Of a stretch of DNA of 64,000 bases, positions 1 through 8,313 are shown in pieces. Under the pieces are notes generated by a model that was not told where the DNA came from, did not search any database, and saw nothing but the letters and a program-made list of their open reading frames with translations. The translations under genes and the position numbers were made by a program. Each line of letters begins with the position of its first letter. Positions within the stretch are counted from its first letter, which is position 1. Source of the DNA: Thiogranum longum (GTDB lineage Bacteria; Pseudomonadota; Gammaproteobacteria; DSM-19610); assembly GCF_004339085.1 (NCBI RefSeq), contig NZ_SMFX01000001.1, positions 2,389,352 through 2,453,351 on the forward strand. Direction: 5' to 3'.

Positions 1-2
1 CC

Positions 3-533
3 GTTGGTCGCCCTGGGCGAGCCAAGGACTACCCTACCCTGCTACGTGCCTTTGCACTGCTTCACAAAAAACGTCGCGCACGCCTGATTATCCTTGGCGA
101 AGCACGCGATCCGCACAAGAGCCAGGAGCGCATGGGAAAACTTCAGACCCTGATCAGTGAACTGGGCGTATCTGAAGATGTGGACATGCCGGGTTACACG
201 CATAACCCGTATCGCTACATGGCCCGCGCCTCTCTCCTTGTCCTGTCATCCGTGTACGAAGGCTTTCCGAGCGTTGTACCCGAAGCCCTCGCTTGTGGCT
301 GCCCTGTTGTCAGCACGCGCTGCCCGGGCGGCGTCGCCGAGGCACTCGATGAAGGCCGCTACGGAAAACTGGTCCCGGTGGGCGATGATCGCGCCATGGC
401 AGATGCCATCCATGCAACACTCGAGGAATCGCCGCAACGCGACAGGCTTATGGAACGTGGATCATCATTTTCTATCCAGCGCAGCACCGATGCCTATGAA
501 TCGCTTGTTTCATCTCTGACGGCTTCCTGCTGA
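3..533 (+). CDS. Glycosyltransferase family 4 (GT-B), C-terminal part
   Basis: The C-terminal 176 residues of a retaining sugar transferase, cut by the left window edge. The frame is open from base 3, and the ATG at 132 is internal because conserved sequence (VGRPGRAKDYPTLLRAF) lies upstream of it. The nucleotide-sugar binding EX7E motif is visible in SSVYEGFPSVVPEALACG, followed by the usual PVVSTRCPGG loop. The family transfers sugars to lipid or polysaccharide acceptors on the cytoplasmic side of the membrane. A divergently read O-antigen ligase overlaps its 3' end by 40 bp, so the job is probably LPS or O-antigen assembly. The exact sugar cannot be read. Confidence 0.85.
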   Translation, partial: VGRPGRAKDYPTLLRAFALLHKKRRARLIILGEARDPHKSQERMGKLQTLISELGVSEDVDMPGYTHNPYRYMARASLLVLSSVYEGFPSVVPEALACGCPVVSTRCPGGVAEALDEGRYGKLVPVGDDRAMADAIHATLEESPQRDRLMERGSSFSIQRSTDAYESLVSSLTASC

Positions 534-1675
534 CTGATCCCGACAAACAACGCGAGCGGAAACCAGAAAAACAACCACAGCTCCTTGGGCCGAACAATCA
601 GGCGATCTATATCGGGAGCAATCACGACAAACGCAAATACCAGTAATGGCACAATATATTTTGCCCGCTTGCACCCGTAACGGATTATGTGCCTGAAAAA
701 TCCGGCGACCATAACAAGAAATATCGCCGCACCTGCAATCCCGCCATCGCGCAAAAAACCCAGGTAACTGCTGTGGGCATGCTGAAACATCCTCCGCCCT
801 ACCGGCACCGTCGTGTCAGACAAATACCCATGCCCGAACCACGGCGCTTCTGCAATGTGTGCCAGCACGTTTTCCCAGATCAGTGGGCGCCAGTGCAAAT
901 CCATATAAAAGCGATCAAACACGCCGGGAAAAGCGCTGAGTGCCACCACCATGATCATGCTCAACAGCACAAGCATGGCCAGCGCAGCCCTGCGACCAAA
1001 ACAGAAAGGCATGGCAATGAAGGCCGCCAGCAAGCCCAGCATGGCTGTGCGACTGTGGGTTAGCAGAATTGCGGCCGCCAGAACAAGGAAAGCCGCACCG
1101 TATAGGACACGCACCGGCAAAACCCGTGACACTACGGCAAAGTGCAATGCCAGCAAGGCAAATGCCCCATAGGCGCAACCGGCCAAAATAGCATTATCGA
1201 TGCGGCCAATCGGCTCCAGTCTGGACATGGGGAATGGACGGGTGGCGTACCAGCTGAATATAGAAACAACCGCCAACAATGCGATGCCTGCCACGAGCAC
1301 TCTCATCAGGAAATCAAATTCTTCCGGGTACCGGCGCACCAGGCTCGCTGTGACAATAATAAAGGTGACAACCTGCACCCACCATCCTGCCAGGGTGGAA
1401 AAATCAGCCCGCGTCAGGTTGTCACTCCATAGGCCACTCAACAACTGGTAAGACAACCACACCAGCAATAATTTGAACAGGCCGTTTTTCCAGAGCAGCG
1501 GGAGCTCCCTGTATGCCATAAACAGGCCGGGCAACAGCACAGCTGCATAGTAGAACTTGTAGTGCAGTGGACGATCCGGGAAAAAGAAAAAACCCAGCAG
1601 GAAAACGCCATAGCTGACAAAAACCCACAAACTCAGTCGATCAGAAAACAACGCTCTCTCACTCAAGCCCGTCAT
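494..1675 (-). CDS. O-antigen ligase / WaaL-Wzy family membrane protein
   Basis: A 393-residue polytopic membrane protein with about ten hydrophobic segments. It carries the characteristic periplasmic-loop region near residues 295-320 (HAHSSYLGFLRDGGIAG), which matches the Wzy_C/O-antigen ligase family. Such proteins join undecaprenyl-linked glycan to lipid A core, or polymerise O units, at the periplasmic face. The start ATG overlaps the stop of the upstream ELM1-family gene by 4 bp (ATGA), so the two are translationally coupled. The 3' end overlaps the convergent glycosyltransferase by 40 bp. Ligase versus polymerase cannot be decided from sequence. Confidence 0.8.
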   Translation of the reverse strand: MTGLSERALFSDRLSLWVFVSYGVFLLGFFFFPDRPLHYKFYYAAVLLPGLFMAYRELPLLWKNGLFKLLLVWLSYQLLSGLWSDNLTRADFSTLAGWWVQVVTFIIVTASLVRRYPEEFDFLMRVLVAGIALLAVVSIFSWYATRPFPMSRLEPIGRIDNAILAGCAYGAFALLALHFAVVSRVLPVRVLYGAAFLVLAAAILLTHSRTAMLGLLAAFIAMPFCFGRRAALAMLVLLSMIMVVALSAFPGVFDRFYMDLHWRPLIWENVLAHIAEAPWFGHGYLSDTTVPVGRRMFQHAHSSYLGFLRDGGIAGAAIFLVMVAGFFRHIIRYGCKRAKYIVPLLVFAFVVIAPDIDRLIVRPKELWLFFWFPLALFVGISQQEAVRDETSDS

Positions 1676-2787
1676 ACCTTATCCGTCTTTTCACGATTCA
1701 TCATTTGTCTGACGCCTTCCACGGCATAATCAAGTCCCTTCCCCCCCGAAGCCTGTACTTCCTGCACAACGGATTGCCCGGCCCAGGCCGCAACGCCGGA
1801 CTGTACGAGTGCAGACTGAATACGCGTTATGTCCCTGCGCATCCGTTCCGGGGCGATCAGCATGGCAAGACGGTGCGTCAGCGGTTTGAAGCGGAAGTTA
1901 TGCGCGACCAACCACCACGGCCTGTCGACAGACTGGCTTGCATCGGCCGGACTATCCGACAGATCGAAGATATAAAGTGGTCTTTGCGCCGCCGCCGCTT
2001 CTGCCAGCATTGACATGCTTTCACCTGTTACGACAAACCGGTCAGCAACAGACAGCAGGCCCTGATAGGGATTCGCTTCATCACTGCCCCAGTGATAGGC
2101 GTATACCGGAACGTCGAGCGCCTCCAGAAACGCCTTGTATGCAGTATCCGGTGTACGCGCGCTGTTACTGGCCAGCACCGAACCCCCCTCCTCACCTACC
2201 CTGTCATTCAGCCAGGCTGCCAACCGCCGGGCCTTGTCGGCCGTAAACACAAAAGGGCCACTGTCACCACCGAGCAAAACGGCCCAGCGCGGCCCTGGCA
2301 GGTAACTGAATTGCGTCATCCATTCACCGCGCAATTCATCAAGCGATTCGCGTGTCTGGGCATGCAAAGGAAGATCGACGGTCATCACCTCCGACCGCCC
2401 GGAAATATTATATTGAGGCGTAGTTATCACCAGATCGAAATTTTCGGGCGGCGACCAGGGCCTCCCGACATGCACCAGGCGTGTCTTCCCGCCAGACTGC
2501 TTGTGTATCCAGCGTGCAACCGGCTCATTCCGCCGGCCCGCGGTCAGCACCAGGTCCGGCCACGGCGGCTCCAGCCTGTCTGAACGCTTCCTGTCAACAC
2601 CCGCAAGGGTAGCGCCAAGCAATATGTTGGCGAGCAATTCAAACTTGCGGTTATATATCTTTTTGAGTTCGAACGGCCAACCCAGTGCCTCGGCCAGTGC
2701 CTGTAACTGCGTATTGTCTCCCGCCTTTCGCCCGCAAAGAACCCAGACCCGCGGGGCCGGTGACCGGCTTTTTTCCGATTTTTTCAC
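1672..2787 (-). CDS. ELM1-family protein (DUF1022), copy 1
   Basis: A 371-residue soluble protein of the mitochondrial-fission ELM1 family (PF06258). Bacterial members have no settled function and look like GT-B glycosyltransferases. Recognisable family blocks are the N-terminal GRKAGDNTQLQALAEALGWP, LVLTAGRRNEPVARWI, LVHVGRPWSPPENFDLVITTP, LLGGDSGPF and VTGESMSMLAEA. The start is GTG at 2787, with AGGAAG about 10 nt upstream. It is coupled to the downstream O-antigen ligase gene. A second homologue lies at 6845-7939. I infer a role in glycolipid or LPS assembly from the neighbours only. Confidence 0.75.
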   Translation of the reverse strand: MKKSEKSRSPAPRVWVLCGRKAGDNTQLQALAEALGWPFELKKIYNRKFELLANILLGATLAGVDRKRSDRLEPPWPDLVLTAGRRNEPVARWIHKQSGGKTRLVHVGRPWSPPENFDLVITTPQYNISGRSEVMTVDLPLHAQTRESLDELRGEWMTQFSYLPGPRWAVLLGGDSGPFVFTADKARRLAAWLNDRVGEEGGSVLASNSARTPDTAYKAFLEALDVPVYAYHWGSDEANPYQGLLSVADRFVVTGESMSMLAEAAAAQRPLYIFDLSDSPADASQSVDRPWWLVAHNFRFKPLTHRLAMLIAPERMRRDITRIQSALVQSGVAAWAGQSVVQEVQASGGKGLDYAVEGVRQMMNREKTDKV

Positions 2788-2894
2788 GCTGAAAAACGCT
2801 TCCTCGCGACCAGCCGCGAGCTTACCTTAATCATCGGGAATCTGCAGCGCAAATCGTTTAACATGACCGCTAACCTTTTCTTGCCGGAGCCATC

Positions 2895-3962
2895 TTGGTA
2901 CTCGACCGCTACATCACCATTGAAACCACCAAACCGCTGGTGCTGGGCACGTTCCTGCTGATGGTGATTTTCACGGGCTATACCGCTGCGATCAAGCTCG
3001 GTGAAGCAGCCAGCGGCCTGATTGATCCTGAAACCGTTATACGGCTGATTGGCCTGAGCACCATAATTGCGCTGGAAATACTGCTGCCCACGGCACTCTA
3101 CCTGTCAATTATCGCCACCCTGAGCCGCCTGTACCGTGACTCGGAAATGGTCGCCATGCGCGCCGCAGGTGTCGGTGAGTTGCGGGTTATGCGCTCGCTG
3201 GTTTTCCTTTCTGTACTCATTTCCGTACTGGCCGGCATCATCTCCGTTTATGGACGCCCCTGGGCTTACCGTGAAAGCTACCGCCTGGAAGCCGAAGCAC
3301 GCGCTGAGTTTGATATTCGTAAAATCGAACCTGGCCAGTTCATCGAATTGCAGGACAGTAAATATGTCCTTTACGCCCGTGAAGTTGACCAGGACTCCGG
3401 CAGACTGAGGGGCGTTTTTCTCCAGACACAACTTGGTGACAAACTCCAGGCGATTTACGCACAAGAAGCCTACCTGCCACCTGTCACCTATGGTGAAGCG
3501 CGCAGTTTCGAGCTGTTCGAAGGCTATGGTTATACGCTGGACCGTAAAAGTACCCGCGACACGACACTGAAGTATGGCCAGATGATTATTCACATCCCCC
3601 CGGAAGAACCGGATACCAACTACCGACGCAAGGCCGAACCGACGCATAACCTGTTCCAGTCCGATGCACCCAAGGATATCGCAGAATTCCAGTGGCGATT
3701 ATCTACTCCGATTTCGACCCTGCTGCTGGCAATGCTGGCCGTACCACTCAGTCGCAGCGCGCCTCGCCAGGGACGACACAACAGTTTCCTCGTTGCCATA
3801 CTGGTATACATCGGTCTGTTCAACCTGATCAGCCTTGCCCGCAACGAAGTCGAGGAAGGCGTCATTCCGGCGTTCCCCGGCATCTGGTGGTCCTACCTGC
3901 TACCTGCCGTGCTTTTTATTATCCTCATGGCATGGCCGGCCTGGCGTAGAGGCAAGCACTGA
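2895..3962 (+). CDS. lptF: LPS export ABC transporter permease LptF
   Basis: An inner-membrane permease of the LptB2FG complex, which extracts LPS from the inner membrane and feeds it to LptC and the Lpt bridge. The 355 residues have the YjgP/YjgQ layout: three N-terminal transmembrane helices, a large periplasmic jellyroll domain (roughly 130-260) and three C-terminal helices. The coupling-helix region RLYRDSEMVAMRAAGVGE is clear. The start is TTG at 2895, preceded by GGAG at 6-nt spacing; no in-frame ATG is nearby. lptG follows after 1 bp. The ATPase LptB is not in the window. Confidence 0.93.
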   Translation: MVLDRYITIETTKPLVLGTFLLMVIFTGYTAAIKLGEAASGLIDPETVIRLIGLSTIIALEILLPTALYLSIIATLSRLYRDSEMVAMRAAGVGELRVMRSLVFLSVLISVLAGIISVYGRPWAYRESYRLEAEARAEFDIRKIEPGQFIELQDSKYVLYAREVDQDSGRLRGVFLQTQLGDKLQAIYAQEAYLPPVTYGEARSFELFEGYGYTLDRKSTRDTTLKYGQMIIHIPPEEPDTNYRRKAEPTHNLFQSDAPKDIAEFQWRLSTPISTLLLAMLAVPLSRSAPRQGRHNSFLVAILVYIGLFNLISLARNEVEEGVIPAFPGIWWSYLLPAVLFIILMAWPAWRRGKH

Positions 3963-3963
3963 T

Positions 3964-5034
3964 ATGAATCGCCTCGATCGCTACATTGCCTGGCAACTGG
4001 TCAAGGACTGGACACTGGTCTGGATAGTCATGTCAGCAATTTTCAGTCTGCTTGCCATCGTGGACGAACTGGAACGCATCCAGAATCACTACCAGACTGC
4101 TGACGTTGTTCAATACATACTCTACACCCTGCCGCAAAGGTCGATGGACCTGGTCCCTGTTATCGTGCTGCTGGGTACCATTCTGGCACTGGCCAGACTG
4201 AACAAGAACAGTGAGATTATCGCCATGCGTGCCGCCGGCATGCCGCTGACATACTTCTTTCGCGCTGTCGCCGTACCTGCGCTATTGCTGGTGCTGCTGC
4301 TTTACGGTGTTTCAGAATATGTATCTGCACCGCTTTACCAGAAGGCCGAAACCGAAAAGAGTCTGGCGCGCACCGGACGCACCAATCTGCTGCGTGGCAA
4401 AGGCCTATGGTCTGTTAATAACCTGCATTTTTTCAATGTCCGGACCCTGCGCCATGGCAAGATCCCGTCCGACATTTATCTTTTCCAGTTCGCTCCTGAC
4501 GGCAGACTCCTGAACTTTATCTACGCCGAAACGGCAGAGCCCTCAAAAGACCGCGAGTGGGAGCTTCGCGATGTCACACAAAAAACCCTGGAAGACAGTA
4601 CGCTGAAAACCACCTTCCGCAAGGAGCTGGCAACAGGTCCGTTCTGGTCACCCGAGGAACTGCCGGTACTGCCGCTTCCGATCACCGGTATGACGCTGAC
4701 CGGGCTTTATGGCTATGTCGAGTATCTGCATGCCACCAACCAGAACTGGCAGCGCGCCGAACAGTTGTTCTGGCAAAAAATAGCGTTGCCACTGACGGCG
4801 GGCGCCATGGTGCTGCTGGCCACACCGATTGGCGCCAGCCTGCGCTCCCAGCGTAGCACCGCGTTTGGCAGCAACCTGGCCATTGGCGCAGGTCTTGGCA
4901 TCGGCTTTTACCTGTTGATCCAGATCATTAACACCGGAAGCTCGCTGGTCGGCATACCACCGGCCATTGTCGCCTTTACCCCGACGATTCTGGTGCTGGC
5001 CGCGACAGGCTGGTTGTTCTCACGAATGCGCTAG
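3964..5034 (+). CDS. lptG: LPS export ABC transporter permease LptG
   Basis: The partner permease of LptF in LPS export. It has 356 residues, six predicted membrane helices and a periplasmic jellyroll domain. The coupling-helix sequence RLNKNSEIIAMRAAGMPL parallels that of LptF. The frame is open upstream to 3835, but the ATG at 3964 (MNRLDRYIAWQLVKDW) gives the canonical N-terminus and starts 1 bp after the lptF stop. The two genes form a typical lptFG operon. The gene is complete, with no anomaly seen. Confidence 0.94.
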   Translation: MNRLDRYIAWQLVKDWTLVWIVMSAIFSLLAIVDELERIQNHYQTADVVQYILYTLPQRSMDLVPVIVLLGTILALARLNKNSEIIAMRAAGMPLTYFFRAVAVPALLLVLLLYGVSEYVSAPLYQKAETEKSLARTGRTNLLRGKGLWSVNNLHFFNVRTLRHGKIPSDIYLFQFAPDGRLLNFIYAETAEPSKDREWELRDVTQKTLEDSTLKTTFRKELATGPFWSPEELPVLPLPITGMTLTGLYGYVEYLHATNQNWQRAEQLFWQKIALPLTAGAMVLLATPIGASLRSQRSTAFGSNLAIGAGLGIGFYLLIQIINTGSSLVGIPPAIVAFTPTILVLAATGWLFSRMR

Positions 5035-5113
5035 ATTTGTTCAGGCGCGCCACAAAAGGCATAATTCCCCCCTTATGCAAAGCCTTCCCAACCCTGCCTG
5101 CTGACCCACCGCC

Positions 5114-6844
5114 ATGCGTCTGATGCTCTCTTTCTTCAGTGCCTACCCCTGGCACTCTGTCATTATGCTGCTGGCGCTGCTGTTTGCCGGTATCGCGGAA
5201 GGCGTGGGCTTATCGGCATTATTGCCACTGATCAGCATCGCCATAAAAAATGATGTCGGGGAAAGTGCCAACACCGACAGGCAACCCGCCAACGAATACG
5301 AACAGATGGTCATCGATGCCCTGCAACAGGCCGGCATCTCACCCGGTATTGGTGTACTGCTGTCGATAATTGTGCTCGGTGTAACCCTGAAAAGCCTGTT
5401 GCTGCTGGTTGCCAAGAAGCAGGTCGGTTATACCGCAGCCCAGGTAGCAACTGACCTGCGGCTCGAAATGCTGCGCGTAATGTTGCGCAGCAAATGGGAA
5501 TACTTTATCCATCAGCCGATCGGCCGGCTGACCAACCGGCTGGCGACAGAAGCACAGCGTTCATCTGAATCTTTTGTCAATGGTGCCACTGTCATCACCT
5601 ACCTGGTACAGGCCATTATCTATGGCGGTGTTGCCGTCGCTGTTTCCTGGAAGGCGACCCTGACCACACTCGCCGTCGGCAGTGTCATCATCGGTATTTC
5701 GCATTTCCTGGTGCGTATGACACGCCGCGCCGGGAAAAAGCAAACCCGCCTGCTGACCTCCCTGCTGTCACAGTTGACCGATACACTGCAATCCGTCAAG
5801 CCCCTCAAGGCCATGTCAAAGGAACACCTTGCCGACAAGGTGCTGGCCACGGAAACCACGCGACTCAACAAGGCGTTCCGCAAACAGGTATTCAGCAGCG
5901 CTGCTCTGAATGCCGCGCAGGAGGAAATGTTCGCTATTGTAGTTGCAGGGGGTATGTTCATTGCGCTGGTCAAACTTGGTATGCCGGTGGCCACGGTAAC
6001 AGTACTGGCCGTGGTACTTGGCAAGATGCTCAGTCAGCTGGGCAAGGTGCAGAAGCAATACCAGAAAATGGTGGTGGGCGAGAGTGCCTTCTGGTCACTC
6101 AAGGATGCCATCGAAGAGGCGCGCCAGGCCGAGGAATACCTCGGGGAAGGTGTAACACCGGGTCTGGAAACCGGTATCCGGCTCGATCATGTAACCTTCA
6201 GTTATGATCCTGGAAGACCCGTATTGCGTAACATCAGTATTGACATTCCGCAGGGTCAGCTGACGACACTGACCGGTCCCTCGGGATCAGGCAAAACAAC
6301 CGTGATCGACCTGGTCATCGGTCTGCTAAAACCCCAGGACGGGCATGTCCTTATTGACGACGTCCCTCTCAACAAACTCGATATGCGCGCCTGGCGTCGC
6401 ATGATCGGCTATGTCCCCCAGGAAACCCTGCTGCTGCACGCCTCCATCGCCCACAACGTCACACTCGGCGACCCGGAACTCGGTGAACAAGATGCCATCC
6501 GTGCGTTAAAAGAGGCTGGCGCCTGGGACTTCATCGCGCACCTGCCAGACAGCATCCACAGCACCGTGGGGGAGCGCGGCACCAAATTCTCGGGCGGCCA
6601 GCGTCAGCGCATCATGATCGCCCGCGCACTGGTGCATAAACCCCGCCTGCTGATCCTCGATGAAGCCACCAGCGCACTGGACCCGGAAAACGAGGCCGCC
6701 ATTGGACGGACTATGGAAGCCTTGCGTGGCAAGTTGACCATTCTCGCCATTTCTCACCAGACGGCACTGGTCGAGGCGGCAGACTGTGTCTACCGAATGG
6801 AAAATGGCAGTGCGGTGAAGGTTCGGGGCACGCACACCACCTGA
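5114..6844 (+). CDS. MsbA-like ABC exporter (fused permease-ATPase)
   Basis: A 576-residue half-transporter with an N-terminal six-helix ABC type-1 exporter domain (about 1-330) and a C-terminal ATPase. It shows Walker A GPSGSGKTT at 388-396, signature SGGQRQRIMIARAL, Walker B LLILDEATSALD and a switch His in ISHQ. The family flips lipids or exports hydrophobic compounds and works as a homodimer. Its place 79 bp after lptG and next to lipid genes suggests a lipid A, glycolipid or sphingolipid substrate. The sequence does not prove it is MsbA itself. It ends on the base before the stop end of the convergent ELM1-family gene. Confidence 0.85.
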   Translation: MRLMLSFFSAYPWHSVIMLLALLFAGIAEGVGLSALLPLISIAIKNDVGESANTDRQPANEYEQMVIDALQQAGISPGIGVLLSIIVLGVTLKSLLLLVAKKQVGYTAAQVATDLRLEMLRVMLRSKWEYFIHQPIGRLTNRLATEAQRSSESFVNGATVITYLVQAIIYGGVAVAVSWKATLTTLAVGSVIIGISHFLVRMTRRAGKKQTRLLTSLLSQLTDTLQSVKPLKAMSKEHLADKVLATETTRLNKAFRKQVFSSAALNAAQEEMFAIVVAGGMFIALVKLGMPVATVTVLAVVLGKMLSQLGKVQKQYQKMVVGESAFWSLKDAIEEARQAEEYLGEGVTPGLETGIRLDHVTFSYDPGRPVLRNISIDIPQGQLTTLTGPSGSGKTTVIDLVIGLLKPQDGHVLIDDVPLNKLDMRAWRRMIGYVPQETLLLHASIAHNVTLGDPELGEQDAIRALKEAGAWDFIAHLPDSIHSTVGERGTKFSGGQRQRIMIARALVHKPRLLILDEATSALDPENEAAIGRTMEALRGKLTILAISHQTALVEAADCVYRMENGSAVKVRGTHTT

Positions 6845-7939
6845 TCAGAACAGGGCTCTGACCCGCGCCACCGCGCGCTCCATATCATCTGATGACGATA
6901 CAGAAACTGCAGGTGGCTCGCCCAGCCAGGCAACGCGCCCCTGTTCGAGCAAACGCTGGTGAACAAGACGGATATCCCTGCTCAGGCGGGGGTGTCCCCA
7001 ACGCATCATCAGGCTGTAGCTCCAGGCACTGAGACGAAAGTCTACGGGGATATCCCGGTCCTCGCGCATCAGATAACCGTAGCCTCCCAGCGGCGCCATC
7101 CACACCGGCTTGCCGGTCGCACAGGCCTCACTGAGCATGGATATACTGTCAGCCGTCACCACCAGGTCATCGCACAGGGCGAGCATACCGAAGTAAGGAT
7201 TTTCCGTATCCTCCGGACGCCAGCGATACAGCACATGCGGTGCACTGATTTCACGTTCGAATATATCGATAACGGCCGGTGAGGTGCGTGCGCTGGTGGA
7301 GATCATCAGCGAACCGCCACGCTGGCGTGCCTGCGCGTTCACCTGTTGCGCAATGGCATGGGCATTTTTCGGCCCCAGGGTATACGGCCCGCTGTTACCG
7401 CCGAGGATCACTGCGGTCCGCGGGCCGGGCAGTTGTGCAAACGGCTTTCTCCAGCGTACGGCTTCCTGCTCCAGCCGCTGCGGCGTGACACGATGCAGGG
7501 TCAGGGTGTTCTGCAATACCTTCGGGTGCTCGGCCAGTCGATACTGGGGCGTAGTCACAATCAGGTCAAAATGGTCGAGATGCGCCCAGGGCCTGCCGAT
7601 ATGCACAATGCGCGTCGTACCACCCTGCTGGTCCCGAATCCAGCGACACACGGGCTCGTTGCGCATGCCTGCGGAGATCACCAGGTCCGGCCAGGGCGCT
7701 ACTAGCGGGGAAGAGCTGTCCTGCCGGATGCCGCGCAGATCGCTGCCGCGAAACAGGCTGGTACGGAATTCTGTGCTGCGGTAATCGAGCTCCTTCAGCT
7801 CGAAAGGCCAGCCCAGCGCCTCCCCCAGGGCAATCACCTGGTTACGCTCACCGGCACGATAGCCCGTGACCAGCCACACAACAGGGGGTTTTCCGCCGGA
7901 ATCGGCCAGACCGGACTGTACGGGTTCAACGGGACTCAT
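6845..7939 (-). CDS. ELM1-family protein (DUF1022), copy 2
   Basis: A second ELM1-family protein of 364 residues, paralogous to 1672-2787 with the same blocks: GYRAGERNQVIALGEALGWP, LVISAGMRNEPVCRWI, IVHIGRPWAHLDHFDLIVTTP, LGGNSGPYTLG and VTADSISMLSEA. The frame continues to 8035, but the ATG at 7939 puts the family block close to the N-terminus. It is read divergently from the ACP-serine palmitoyltransferase pair and ends 0 bp from the exporter gene. Function is unproven. The family fold suggests a sugar-nucleotide transferase, and the context suggests lipid glycosylation. Confidence 0.72.
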   Translation of the reverse strand: MSPVEPVQSGLADSGGKPPVVWLVTGYRAGERNQVIALGEALGWPFELKELDYRSTEFRTSLFRGSDLRGIRQDSSSPLVAPWPDLVISAGMRNEPVCRWIRDQQGGTTRIVHIGRPWAHLDHFDLIVTTPQYRLAEHPKVLQNTLTLHRVTPQRLEQEAVRWRKPFAQLPGPRTAVILGGNSGPYTLGPKNAHAIAQQVNAQARQRGGSLMISTSARTSPAVIDIFEREISAPHVLYRWRPEDTENPYFGMLALCDDLVVTADSISMLSEACATGKPVWMAPLGGYGYLMREDRDIPVDFRLSAWSYSLMMRWGHPRLSRDIRLVHQRLLEQGRVAWLGEPPAVSVSSSDDMERAVARVRALF

Positions 7940-8068
7940 GGTAATGATTTCAGGGCTGACACCCGTGGCGCCGCCGCTCAACTCCAAGTACAATTCAGCG
8001 TTTGCGAATCTAGCGGCTTGTGCCGCGCGGCGCAACTATCAAGCCCCGGATCCGAACGAGTTTTCTGC

Positions 8069-8311
8069 ATGCCTGACTACAATGAATACCTTGAACGCAT
8101 CTTCGACGTGCTCAAGCCCTTCGCCAAGCAGGGCATATTGCTCAACGAGGAAAGTGAACTGGTCACCGAACTGGGGCTGACCTCACTGCAGGTCATGGAG
8201 CTGATCGAGCAACTGGAAGACCATTTTGACATGTCCATTCCGCTCAATATCCTGCCCGACATCCGTACCGTACACGATCTGGCCCAGGCGCTGGAAAAGC
8301 TCAACCCCTGA
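8069..8311 (+). CDS. Acyl carrier protein paired with serine palmitoyltransferase
   Basis: An 80-residue, acidic, helical protein of the acyl carrier family. The phosphopantetheine attachment serine is S39 in ELGLTSLQVMELI; the usual D-S-L is T-S-L here. The ATG at 8069 is chosen over an upstream in-frame ATG at 8018 because the family N-terminus begins there. The stop is 2 bp before the start of the SPT-like gene, a sign of shared translation. In Caulobacter-type sphingolipid loci a dedicated ACP supplies the acyl chain to serine palmitoyltransferase; I infer the same role. It is distinct from housekeeping AcpP. Confidence 0.85.
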   Translation: MPDYNEYLERIFDVLKPFAKQGILLNEESELVTELGLTSLQVMELIEQLEDHFDMSIPLNILPDIRTVHDLAQALEKLNP

Positions 8312-8313
8312 TC

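Noticed and set aside
3835-3963. Longer lptG start inside lptF
   Set aside because: The extra residues are lptF read in another frame; the conserved LptG N-terminus starts at 3964.
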